64,000 nucleotides of DNA from Acanthaster planci (taxonomy: Eukaryota > Echinodermata > Asteroidea > Valvatida > Acanthasteridae). Made by a program: the position numbers and the translations under genes. Positions 24,603 to 37,100 of the stretch are shown here, one piece after another. How positions within the stretch are numbered: the stretch's first letter is position 1; the number at the start of each line of letters is the position of its first letter. The stretch spans positions 232,733 through 296,732 of the forward strand of contig NW_019091458.1 in the NCBI RefSeq assembly GCF_001949145.1, read 5' to 3'. The notes under the pieces were generated by a model, which saw nothing but the letters and a program-made list of their open reading frames with translations, was not told where the DNA came from and did no database searches.

Positions 24603-27600
24603 ATGATCAACAAGGCGAACATGGGTGCAAAAACACCTATGAACGGTATCAATCAAGGTCGTCTGTCGATCTCCTTCACCTCCCGGAAAGGTGACGAATT
24701 TGCCTCGCTGATCAGAGCCGCCAATGCATTCGAGGTTTGTAGACTTTATTCGAGATCCCACAATGCCAGTAATGTAACTGAAAAAAATGGATTTTTTTTT
24801 GTTGATTGACATTTCATTATGTACTTCACCTAAAATTAAAGTACAGATGGAACCGTCCATGGCTTGCGTCGGTAGAGATGACTTCAAAGTACAAACTGCA
24901 AAAAGAGCGTAGAGAATCGAGTTTTTGGTTTACATATATTTCTTTGTAGGCTGCAAAAGTAAAACTTTCTCACATGGAATCACGAACGGTAGGAGGAGAA
25001 AAGGGCGGACAGGAGTTCCTCGTTCAATGTGACTTATCCAACGGTGCCTGTCCGAAGAACCTAATCGCTTCCTTGCAGAACTGTGTCGATTCAGTTGTTC
25101 TGCACGAGGAGGACGGCTCAGAGAAAGAAGGTAACGGCCCCACATTGTATTTTTGGTTATATTATTTCTGCACTGTACCATGCACACACAAATTCGCAAT
25201 GCAAGTTTTATTTCAAAGAACTAGATGTTGGAGTGAAAATGTATCAAAGAAAAAGCTACCCTCTCCTAAATTCTCAGCTATGAGACAGCCGTCCAGGCCA
25301 GAGGTTCAATGTCACATTTCTTCAATTCCCCAATTCCATGTCTCTCAGGAATTGCTAATATATTTTGCACCCTTTGCGTTTGCCCGAAACACTAACAGTC
25401 GTTAAATGCAAGAACAGAATAGAGACGTCAGAGTAGTTAATGTCTATAACTACATGTAGTTGTCGATTAATCTATATTAGCCCCAATAAGTTCATCTAAT
25501 TTTCAATGCCATCCTGTGGCAAAGTAATCGCAGAAAACATGGGCTGCGGTCGGTTCATTCTGAATGAGACGACCTACGGCATTATACATTCTTTCATACA
25601 TTTTCGCCTTGTCCACAGCAGCATTATAGTGTATGTCCATTGGGGTCGAACTTTATGTGTCAATGGAACTCAGGCCCAATCACCACTGACAGTGTCTTCC
25701 CTTCTTGAAACAGACCCTGTTTATATCGCGCATTTTAAGAAAACGTGCAGGATGCTGATATAGTAATGCTGATGAGGGTAATGTGGTCTCTTTTCAGAAA
25801 TTTGGTTCCCTCGTCACATTTCCGATCTTGATTTATGTAAACACCTGATACCTGGATTTACGCCAGATGTTGATCTCGACCACCCGGTAAGGAGCCACAC
25901 TGTAGACTTCAGGTTTTGCATTAGCACGTTGTTGTTGGCAATAATATACACGATTATTAAGCAGAACGGTGAACTTAGAAGGAATATTTGTTCGTAACAG
26001 GAAGCGCCTTTATAGGCGTCTCTTTGGCTACGTCATAAAGGCTGATACAGGGGCCTATAGGGGCCATGCCTCCCAAAAAGCACTCCCCCCCACTTTAAAC
26101 GCAACGGGGAAAAAATCCAATTTGGCCCACGTTTGCCTCGCCCCCCCAAAAGAATTGGTTCTGGATCCGTCCTTGGTACGTCAAACGGGCTGATTTTGCC
26201 AAGCATGGTTGGCATGATATGGTTTTCTTCTTCAGTAGTCAATTGGGAGAACAAAGGTCGCACTTCCTAGAGTCGTACAGTATGGAAAATCTTTACAAAC
26301 ACAGAGGTTTATTCGATAAGTAGTTAATAGTTAATTAATATCATGTAAATGGCCACCTCCCTTTGACTTGTGATTCTGATTCATAATTAAGTGAAGCTGT
26401 TATGCCATACAAAAATGTCTTATAAATACTAATCTCTAAATGTATATTTCAGGGTCATTTGGACGAAGAGTATTGTGCACGGAGGATGGAAATTGCCCAA
26501 ATTGCCTTCAAATATAAGTAGTAAGTTATCGCTTTATTCATCAACTGCTTGAAAGATTCCGGGGGGAAAATAACAGTTCAACATGATCGTGTGGGGTATT
26601 ATAAGCCATTAAAGAAACTGAACGCTTGTACATGCACCAAAAGAAGTCATCATCGGACACGCAAGAATTTTTAACTTTCCCGAGTGTTTTGTAATTAGCA
26701 AACAGTCCCATTGTAACAGGATTCGCAAGATTTTTACACGCACGTGAGCTGCAAGTGATTTTTACACAACCTTCAGACTTCCATTTTTCTTTCCTTAGTA
26801 GAGTTCCGAGAGTTGAACTATGTGTCCCCCTGTTTCATTTGTATCCACAGTGGCCAGCCCATCCCCAGGGTGAATTACTCCGACGAGGATACCAAAACAT
26901 GGTAAGTGCAGGGAAGAAGATTTGGCGGTCAGCTGATATAAATTTTCGGAGGGACTATTCACATGTAACCGTGGTAACGAGATTCGACGTCAGAAAATTA
27001 CAACAATCCAGGTTCAATTAAACTTTCACTTGTAAGATTGGAAGCATTACTTAAATGTACAACAGTTTGCAGCTTAGATTTCACGTCCTGGAACTAGCAC
27101 AACGACAGCAAACCTCAGAGGTCTCACCGTCTCTCAGAAATGTAAAAGGTTGAATCCAGCATATCATCATTCTTTTGGTTGCAATCGAACGTTGTACAGG
27201 GGCGACGTGTACCGCAAAGTCACCAAGCTGTTTCCGACTCACGCGAGTAAAGAGTGCATCGCAGGGTTGAAAACTCTTGAAGATATTGGACTGTACAGGT
27301 GAGCATTAAGAGGGGCAACCTAAGCAAAACCTTTAAAACATAGCTATCTGAGATGCGATATTTCGCGGTTGTATTGAATATAATTCACATCTGATGTTTC
27401 AAATGTAGGCCTATGACATAATTGATAGGACGATTGGTATTTCATGGCTGTCGCCTTAGCCTTATATAGTACTGTCCTTTTTGTAAAAGCAAATCATCGT
27501 GTGTATTCAACTTTATGTTAAATCTGTACTCATTTCGTCCTTTTTCAGTCCCGATTTTGTTCCGCAACTTGAAGATGTCTCCAATTTTCTGAAAGGTATT

Positions 27601-30298
27601 TACTGCTTCCCTTCATTCCTTCCTGAATTCAACTTCAAAAGTTAGGTGACTCTGCTAGAGGAAATCCCCCTTGCTCATTCTAGGTATATTCGCAAATAGA
27701 AATGTTTGCCGACTTTCGTTTACTGCTGTTGGAATAGAACAATGGCTTTAATTCCATAACTGCAGTAGTCAAAAGTGCAAAACAAAAGTCCTGGAATACG
27801 GATTGAAATCTCCACCTGCATGGGAGGTATGAACAAACTCACCAAGAAAGATTAACTTAGCACAACATTAGTAAAAATCACCATCAATATATTTCTCTTT
27901 CACAGAGAAGTCTGGTTTCCAGCTCCGTCCGGTTGCCGGTCTATTGACAGCTCGTGACTTCCTGGCAAGCCTGGCGTTCCGCACCTTTCAGACTACGCAG
28001 TATATACGTCATCATTCATCCCCTGCGCACACCCCCGAACCGTAAGCATTCAATCTTAGCATGAAATGCCCCCAGAGCAGCCATCTTCGGAATTACGCTG
28101 TGTCAAAACTAAACATGATTGTCCACATATGCGGCTGCTCCCTTTGTTGCAATACATAACCTAAGTACCAAACATCAGAGATGGCTGATCACAAAGGATA
28201 ATGGATATGATTCAGATGGCTGCGGGTGGCTGCTAGACTCAGACATTCTGGTCGAGAAAAGCAGCGAAGTGGTGATGGACACCTTCAGATATTGTAAAAA
28301 CACACACACAACTATGCATATCCTCATAACTTCACCACAACGGTTATGCTAACCACTAATAAAATAATTTGTAACAAATTCCAACTAAATTAGCATTATA
28401 CTTCACAACGCATACCTCTAATTATGAGATGCTTTCGCCAAGAATACACAACAAAGGTAACTCCGTTTTAGAATTCCAGTTGCGGCCTAAATCTGCCCTC
28501 TGTGTTCTCGGTTATGTTTCTAGAAGTTTAGAAATCATTGGTCAAAAACTGATCTTTCAATGATTACAGCAGATTATGTTTTCCCTTTTTAATTACATCA
28601 TTAATAGCGACTGCTGTCATGAACTGCTTGGGCATGTACCTATGCTGGCTAGCCCAGAATTCGCCCAGTTCTCTCAGGTAAGGTTAAACGTCGTTGCGGC
28701 GTCTGTTGACATTTTTTAAATTTGTGCTTGTAAAACACACGACAATCTGATCCCCATGGTATTTCCATTTCTTCCATAGTCCTTCTTTTTCCAGTGAATA
28801 ATATATAACGAGGAAACGGGCTTGTTGATTCAAAAGACTTCTTTCGCGTTGAAAAGGAGTGGCCATATAGGCAGTAATGATATGCAAGGCCACCGTCATT
28901 TGATGTCTATATTGGCGTTAAGAACAGCTCGTGAAGTGATGTGGCCTGCAGAAGATTTCGTTGCCAACCTTCATGAATATTTTATAGCCAAAAGCTAAAG
29001 TTGAGATCATTTTCTATTTGTTTTGTAGGAGTTGGGAATGGCATCTCTGGGTGCGTCAGACGAAGACATCGTCAAACTTGCAAGGGTGAGCACGATATTG
29101 AACATATCATTTTAAGACTGAATTTTTAGTTAAAGGTTTTATTGATCCAAATCTCAATAGTTAGTAGATACATAAACTATCGCGGAAACTTGATGGCTAA
29201 AGGTATCAGTTGTTGGTACCATCGCTGAAGGACATCTCAAGAATGAATGGTCTTAGACGAAACTAATGTGCAAATATTATTTGTCAGTTTTGGCACACAG
29301 TGCCAAACGCATGTTCTCTCAGGCGTTTAAATTGTGTTAGTATGGAGGGTCCAGGGCTGCTCTGGAACAAGTTGTTGTTTTTTTAGATGTGCCATCGAGC
29401 AAGGACTGTTTTGCAATTTGAGCTGGATGGAATTTGTCATACTGACTTGAGGTTCCTTCTTTCACAGCTGTACTGGTACACCGTAGAGGTCGGTTTGTGC
29501 AAGGAGGAAGGGCAGGTCCGCGTCTATGGTGCTGCCGTGCTTTCTTCACCGGGGGAGACCATGGTAAGTTTACCGGACGGTAGCAACTGGTCATGGTTGG
29601 CTTAAAAACTATCTCGGAGATGACAGGAGTATGAACTGGTTCAGAGGCTTCTGCCCAAAAACTCTCTCAGTGTGAGCCTGTTGGTTTTGTTTCTCTCCTG
29701 CAGTTCGCCCTTTCGGACAAACCGGAGCGAGTACCCTTTGAGGCGTTAAGGGTGTCCATGACATCGTTCGATGAGAAGAATTACCAGCCCGTCTTCTTTG
29801 TTACAGAGAGCATCGAAGATGCCAAACAGAAACTTCGGTATGCCAGTCATAGCGAGTCATGCTGTTCGGACTCTAAGAACGCATGCGCACATCCGACTTA
29901 ATAAGTTTACTTTGGGATAAAACGCAGCAAATAAGGATAACCAACTTTAGATGAAAATGCTTCATAACAAAGTTGGAATTTTGTATAATACTTTAAACCA
30001 AGAACTTTACTCCTTTTCGTTGGTACATATATGTAATTTTCTATGCGTGTGTGTTTATCGTGGATGATGATTTTTTTTCTTAATTTCAAAGTAAACTTAA
30101 GAAATTTCACCACAAAATTTCCTTTTCCGTTACAGATCTTACACTAACACCATGAAGAAACCATTTGATGTCCGCTACGATCCATACACCAAGAAAATCA
30201 TAACTCTGGATCGTGTGGAGAATGTGCGGGACACGGTAAGGGAGATGAAAGGTCAGCTCAATACTGTGTCATCGGCCCTGGAAAAGATATCTGCCTAG
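24603..30298 (+). CDS. TH: Tyrosine 3-monooxygenase (tyrosine hydroxylase), 13 coding exons
   Basis: The biopterin- and iron-dependent enzyme hydroxylates tyrosine to L-DOPA, the first step in catecholamine synthesis, in the cytosol of neurons. Exons read from GT-AG sites: 24603-24734, 24950-25130, 25798-25886, 26453-26520, 26851-26901, 27200-27298, 27549-27595, 27906-28041, 28608-28677, 29029-29085, 29468-29563, 29704-29837, 30136-30298. Together they make 1323 nt, 440 residues in one frame. Exons 1-2 hold the ACT-like regulatory domain. Later exons hold the catalytic domain: [25 protein letters not shown], iron ligands in CHELLGH plus the Glu of [10 protein letters not shown], then a C-terminal tetramerisation helix. 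[15 protein letters not shown] and [16 protein letters not shown] favour TH over phenylalanine or tryptophan hydroxylase. The site equivalent to rat Asp425 is Glu. The start is least certain, since an upstream exon could exist; an E-box (24484-24489) and TGACGTA (24508-24514) lie just upstream. AATAAA occurs at 30961. Confidence 0.92.
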
Positions 30299-30960
30299 CC
30301 CAAGCACGTAAACGCCCCCCACCCCACAGAACGGTACCGGCATCGTCAGATCAACATAACAAATTTGTCGACAGACGCTGGCGGGGTAAGCGGAGGACCA
30401 ATGGCCCACGACAAAAATTACCTTCTGTTTTGATCCCACTTCACAAAGTCGGTTTCTAACGATATACTGTTAACTGTTAAGACTGTATAATTAACTGGAA
30501 ACAGTTCATCTGTTCATTGTCCAGATTTTGCGCTCATAATCCCGTGGATGCTGTTGTCAGTGTATTCACATTGTTGTTAAATTCTCCACCGATTGCACTT
30601 CTTCAGCCATGGGCCCCTAGGTTACGGCACCGAAGTATTGGGCACTAACAAAGCCTATAACTTATAAAACTTATTCGTTGAAACCTTTGGAACTCCGAAA
30701 CAAGGGGTCGAGGTGGGACACCGTCGGAAACAATGGTGCGAAGTTGGACTGATGCAGGAGATATTGATGTTTAATTCCATTCCAGAATTTTCCATTTTTC
30801 ATTGCCATTCTTGCTTGTGTTGCCATTTTTTTCAGATGTAAGGACATGCTTTGTTGAACACTATGCTTATATTGTATAATTTAAACTTGAGTTATAATTA
30901 CCTGATTTAAATACATCATCCTGTCAAAGGCAAAGCATGCGGTTGATAATTTACCATTAA

Positions 30961-30966
30961 AATAAA
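30961..30966 (+). terminator. Candidate polyadenylation signal of the tyrosine hydroxylase gene
   Basis: AATAAA lies 663 nt after the TAG stop of the hydroxylase gene, in an AT-rich stretch that fits a 3' UTR. It is the first canonical hexamer I noticed downstream. No transcript evidence is available here. Confidence 0.4.
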
Positions 30967-31864
30967 TTCTAATTAATATAACATTCTGTTTGAATTAATT
31001 CATTCATGTCGGTTACAGTGTAATTATAGAAAGACCAAGATAAACATTCTTCCTTTTTCGGGGTATGACGCTTCCGTAATTTTTGTTTTGGTTTTAGTTC
31101 TCCGTAATGTAATGATGTAGCCTTTTGGGTGAGTTACATTTACAGCACACAGAATAATTATCTTTGCAATGGTGAAGGTTTATGGAGAAATACATTATAT
31201 TTGATATTTAAACTCTTTATGACACTAAACGTTCTTTGTTGTAACACCTACGTTTCAACTGCCAAAGGGCTTGAGCAACAAGGGCGGGTATAGTAATCAT
31301 AAGTCCTCTCAAAGGGCGCACAGACAGTTGCTTATAGTCAAGTCGTAGGCAATTGGAGGCACTTGTCGTAGTGTCGTTAACCATTTCTGAGCAGTTAATC
31401 CTTATACAATTTTCATGTCAATCTGTTTACAGCGACAACCTTTATGCGAACTGTATCAAAAAAGTTGAACACTTGTGATCTCTGAACATATTTGTACATG
31501 TACTTTATAAACCTATATATATAATCAAATTTGCATAATTAAGTTTATTTATAATCGGTGTACCGTATTAAGTTTTTATCTTTTGAGATATAAAATACTG
31601 CACATTTATTGTCTTACCATACTCACTCGACTCATGTTGTTTACAACATTCTCTGTAATTTAAGGCGTATTTTGTTTCTCTTAAAAATTATAAAGCCTAT
31701 GTCCGTCATGCACTGTTGAAGTGAGTACGAACCAGACTTCCATATGAAGACCAAAAAATTCATGGGTGAGACATTTTACATGTATTATGCATTTTACGAA
31801 GGCGAGACACTATCATTTTTCATAGATGTGGTCCACAGCGCGGCGTATAGCCAGGGGTTGACTG

Positions 31865-31980
31865 TAGGGGGAGAGTGGGGGAGCTGGATGTTGGGGGGGG
31901 GGCAAGTCCCAGCATTGTCACAGTTATGGATGGGTGGGGTTGACTGAGGGGGTGATTTTTTATGGGGGGGGGGGGATGTT
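31865..31980 (+). repeat. G-run cluster
   Basis: Several runs of five to twelve G occur in about 115 bases, so the strand could form G-quadruplexes. No repeat family was recognised. Confidence 0.5.
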
Positions 31981-33465
31981 CACCTTCCGCGGTGATGCAG
32001 CTGGTGGTCCCATGAGCAATTGTTGGCCACAACTTTCAAAATAAATCAAAGGTTTGATCTTACTGATAAGGACATCGATTCTGTTGTACGTTGAGGTTGA
32101 ACTTCATTTGTACTGACTTCATGCTCTAAAAATCTTCATTTAAATATCATGCTATTTTCGGGTTTTCTTGCCCAGAAGTAGCCTAAAAACGCCAATAGCC
32201 TTCTTCATGGATTGTGATTATGCCGCACGGAATGATGTAGTGATAATAAACACGTATTAGCGTGATAGAAATCATGTAACAAATAGTGTCAGTAAATCCC
32301 GTGCCATTTTACAACCCAATTGCCGGAGCAGGGGCGGATCCACGATTTTCCAACGGGGGGGGGTTGTGAACTAAAGCAGCAATAGTAAAATGCCCGCGAG
32401 TGCGTAGCGCGACTAGTACCTCATTTTTTGATTCAAATGACCCCTCTCTCTCCCTTTTTGTCTTCTTTATTTACCCCCCCTGGATCCCCCGCGCTTGCGA
32501 AGGCTTACTGCATCTTTAGTTCGTTCAAAACAACCCACTAGTGTCATGAAATACACATGTTCATGTTCAGAAAGTTGAATTTTAGTCAATCGAACTTGAA
32601 AGTATGTCTTTTAAAAAGTTAATTGTTTCCAAAATAGAAACAGTGTTTCTAAAAATAGATCAAATAAGAATGAACTGGAAATTTATATCTCGAACCAACA
32701 AACATGCTTAATAAAAATAAACTTAAAAAAATCTATGCTTCATTTTTTTTAAATACATGCTTCATGGCGCTTGTGGCCAGCTTGGAGGGCTAGGGAAGCC
32801 GCGGAGACTGGAGGAAAGGCCTAGAGTGGACTTAGTCATTGCAGCGCGTCTGCATAACAAACGACTAGCCGAAGTCTAAACATCGCTACTTGCATTGCAT
32901 GAATCACGCGCGCAAGTTGCGCACGCATTAGCCCAACAGCATTAATGACGTGGGCGTGGATAAGAAGCTGTAGGAACGGTGTACACGTTTGGAGACAAAT
33001 CAGTTTTGTGCTTTTTGACACAACAATGACAACCGTTACAAGATAATCACTTGAACTTGTGTTTTGGCCTTACAGAGTACAAAAGAGAGCCAGGCTGTTT
33101 ACTGTGAGTACAAACAAATAATAGAAATGCAAGTTCCAGTCAAACTCAGTGATGAACGTTAGGCCTTGCCAGCTATAGCTGGGGCCTGACTGCATGAACT
33201 GGCAAAGTATGCCTCGTTGCCCAAATTCCGGACATTGCAGAGTTCTTCCAACTCCAAATTCAGGCCCAACATTAGGCTGGACATGCCATAATTGGTCATC
33301 ATGTAGGCCTACATATTCTAGGGCCTCACGTTGGTGACCGTTGCGTTAGTCGCCAGGCTCTTTGTTAAAACCAATCAGACTTGACAATAATGAATAGGCC
33401 TAGGTAGGTGGCGAAATTAGGGATCTGAGCTGTTCATATGTTAACAATAACGACCACAGTTAGGC

Positions 33466-33530
33466 CTATTTCGAGAACTCAAAAGTCACTACTCCGTCAT
33501 ATTCCCTGTGACTTTGAGTTCTCGAAGTAG
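33466..33530. ncRNA. miRNA-sized hairpin (candidate only)
   Basis: The left arm (33466-33489) pairs with the right arm (33508-33530) over about 23 base pairs with one G-U pair and a single bulged A, around an 18-base loop. The size fits a pre-miRNA, but it could equally be a tiny foldback element. It lies about 630 bases upstream of the transporter start. Confidence 0.3.
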
Positions 33531-34163
33531 CACTAGCAGCCACCTAGGCTAGACCTGTAAAAAGGGCCCCACGTTAGTCTGAGTAACTTGGACTCAAAGT
33601 TGCCTATTTTAAAATTTGGACATATTCGGGGTGGCGATCATCATCCATAGGCCTAGCTTCCATAAGCTTTCCATCCTACTAACTAATTTCACTCAAAATA
33701 ACTCATACCCCAAATCAAAAACTTCAGAATTCACCTCCAAAATGGTCCTTAATCATGATGAGGTTTACTCACATTTGGGAAGAAAAGAGAAATTTCCCCT
33801 TCAAATAGGAAATGCCCTTGTCATTGAGCCAAAGTCAGTCATCTTGTTCACGTAGCGATTTAAACTGGAGACAACGTCATAGCATGCTGACCCAGCGGAC
33901 CATTCACCAAAAGGTCATGCGTGCCGACATCTGATACCTGTGCGCCACTGTGTCTGGTGTACACTTTCAGTGTGATCACTGCTTGGACTAGCAAATATGC
34001 TATGAGACTACTCTGAAAAAATTCTGCATGTCTTGTATTTTGAATGTACACGGACTCTGTGGAGAGATGTAATACCATGTAGGGCTCCGAACTGGGGGAA
34101 ATCGCACTTTCATTGTTTTCCTCCTTTTTGAAATAGACCGCTTCGTCAGGTGCCAGTGAGACA

Positions 34164-37100
34164 ATGAGCATCACCAGTGGCCTGAGTCATTCAAAACGTC
34201 TCTTCCTGGGTGTCTTGGTGCTCCTAACAGTCGACGCCATCTGGGTAGCCTCGTCCGAGCTTACTAGGGTAAGACCAACCCACTACATGAATACTACAAA
34301 CCCAACCCATATCTGCTCTGTGTAGGAACAACAGGTGGCGTGTTTAGCAGCACGCTCTTTTGATGGGAGCTCACTGCGTGCATGCGCAGGTTTATGGGTG
34401 CTTGGCGCAAGCTGTGCTGAGCATGCCCGGCCCATTTTGGTCAGAATGTACAGTAGTACTGCAGTCGAGATCATCGCAAGACTGGACTTGCTACAATGTG
34501 TCACAGTTAACAGGGTGATCATTGACAAAGGAATACCTTGTTGCGGTTTGTTATAGAATCTTGTGACTTGAATTTAGACTGGAGGTCTTGTGTTGGTCTT
34601 GCGATGGTCGAAAGGTGTTTCCCTGGCTACCTGCCATGCATATTTATTGATGTGGCAGGGACCTAGCCTTGGTCTTTCTGAGGTGACAATGTTGGTTTGC
34701 CTGGATCGGTCAATATTGACCTTTTCTTTATTTACAAACATTGCCCACCACTTTGAATGGATGGCTCAAGCTTGCCTGGCTTACCAGGCTTTGAAGTATT
34801 CAAGGTTTCACAGATGTTTACAAACTTATCATGGTCCTTGATCTCATGTCATTGATAACATTAATATCAGCAATGGCTTTTTATCTTGGAGAGGTCATCT
34901 TCCTGTCCAGTGATATACTGTGGATTAGCACATACATGTCGGTAGCTCTTTGAGACGTGTACATGTACCTACATGTATGCTTCATAACTGAACAACCAGT
35001 GTGTTGTATGAGATACGTACATGTACATCTTCCATAACACTATCTGCCTGCTGTCCGCTTCTCGTATCTGCTTCCTTGTTATATTGCACATGTGCAAAAA
35101 AGTAGTAATCTTATAAAGTGACAGAAATCATTTACCAAAATTACAGCGACTCAAAAAGTTAATTATTCATTAAAGATTTAATGGGTATAGAAATTGTTAA
35201 CAGGCCAAGAAGCATTGCTCATCTCTTAAATCTTGCCAAATCTTGGCTGGAGATACTCCTAGATTTGAGAAGCTATTGTATTGATCATATGTTCAATTGT
35301 GTGTGTTATTGCAACTGATTTTGTGTATGTTTTAATCACCAACAATCTGCAGGTTGTACGACGAAATATTTGGATGTTCGATTAAATTGAACGTTGAATA
35401 TTCAAATAGTGAATTATTCCAATTGACTCAGCCCGTTTTTACTAGATTTGTCCAGGATTAGCTTTTATCTTGGTTTTATCCCTTTATAAAATGATCAAAT
35501 GACTGCATGTCCTATACTTTGACCTTGTTCATGGCAATTCTATTTGGAGGTACCTAGCCTAACTTCCTGTCTGCATATGACACAACTATTGCTCATTTCA
35601 TATTGCGCATGAAAGCTATTTAAAGGTGCTCTGTGTTCCTATTAAACTGAATTTTGGGCAGAACAGCCCTGAATCTTGTTCCCCTGTTTGCACAGAAACT
35701 GAGCATGTATCAGCATTTTTTTCAAATCCTTTCACAGTGATAACGTTACAGCAGGATTCAACATTGGTAGAAAGTTGCTTAATATTGTTGCTTTTGTAGC
35801 AATCAACTTTTGTGGCGGAATGCACTGTGTTGCTTGACATTAGCAATGCTGGCATTTGTCCAGTCCACTACGTATTGCCGCGTAAGTCCATGGTTGCAGG
35901 TCGTTGCATTTTCCAGGGCTCTCATTTCAGCTGTGTTGCATTCTGTTGCATTTAGCATGCTGCCTAGACGCCCAGTAGGGATTCCCAGCTCAGGGTGAAA
36001 GTCTCCTTCCCAGGATCCCTTTGGAGTCAGATACACATTTTCCAGTTACTGGTTGACTTCGGCTCTGCATACCCTGTCACTAGATTTTGTGAAACTTGGT
36101 GTAACCAACCTTGTGGTATCAGTAAGCTTTAAGCAGTACATTTGTGACACAACTGCTTTGTGTACTTACAGTTGAATTCAGTACAATTTATGTAGCTATG
36201 CAGTAGTTAACCCTAACTCCCTAGGGTGTGTGCAAAATCATATTAAAATTGGAGGATTCAGGGCTGTTCAGGTTAAAATAGTTTTAAGAGGACTGCACAA
36301 CTTCCATGAAGTGTGTCAAAACTTGTTGCACACTTTTTGAAACAAATTACAGTAGTGGGTGTTATGCAATGGTGTAAAGTTTATGGAGCTGGTAGCAAGC
36401 GAATGGTTTGGTGCAAAGGCCTGTAACCCACTCTGTTCTCCGTACTCCAGGTGGTTTGGGGAGGATTTTAGAGGTTAAGGCTGTGAGTTCTTGGGCTGCA
36501 CCTGGGCCGTATGCACAGATTATACTTACAGGATTTTGAAGGATTGAGGCAGTGTTTACACCTTCAAGGAATGCATTCAAGGAATGATAGTGGATTTTAG
36601 AGCAGTGAGGCTAGGTGTCCAATTTGTACATGGGGGCAGTTGGAGGATTTTGAAAGATAGAGGAGGCACTGTTGCTAGAAACAGCCTTGGGGGTCAGGGC
36701 TGATATGGGACAAGGTTGCTTATGTTGGAAATCCAGGGAGAATTCACATGTCCAAAATGGGCTTCGAGAGCTACGGCTAGGTCCATTGTCTATGGGTCTC
36801 CGCACATTTCCAATGGAGGGAAGACCTAGACCTACAGCTCTAGACAACAGATTCAGATGCAGCCTAAGGCAGTTGGGATCGACTGCAGAAAATTCCAATC
36901 TTGACTGTCTGATATGTCTGTTCCTTTCACAGTACATATTCAAGGACAAAGGCTATGACAAGCCGTTCTTCAGCACGTACCTGAAGACGTCCATGTTTAT
37001 GCTGTATCTGTTGGGTTTCATTTTCTGGAAACCATGGCAACGGATGTGTTCAGTTTGCATCGGGAAACAGACAACACTTGTAAGTAAAATGCGCCTAACA

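Larger units (their letters stand above)
30967..34163. other. Intergenic between tyrosine hydroxylase and SLC35F5-like gene
   Basis: No coding frame is convincing. It includes G-runs near 31865-31975 and a strong hairpin at 33466-33530. The last few hundred bases probably contain the promoter and 5' UTR of the transporter gene. Confidence 0.5.

Noticed and set aside
24603-30298. Phenylalanine or tryptophan hydroxylase as the identity of the hydroxylase gene
   Set aside because: [20 protein letters not shown] and an acidic residue at the Asp425 position fit tyrosine hydroxylase better than the two paralogues.
31744-32032. Glycine/proline-rich frames on both strands
   Set aside because: Produced by G-runs; no start context or domain.
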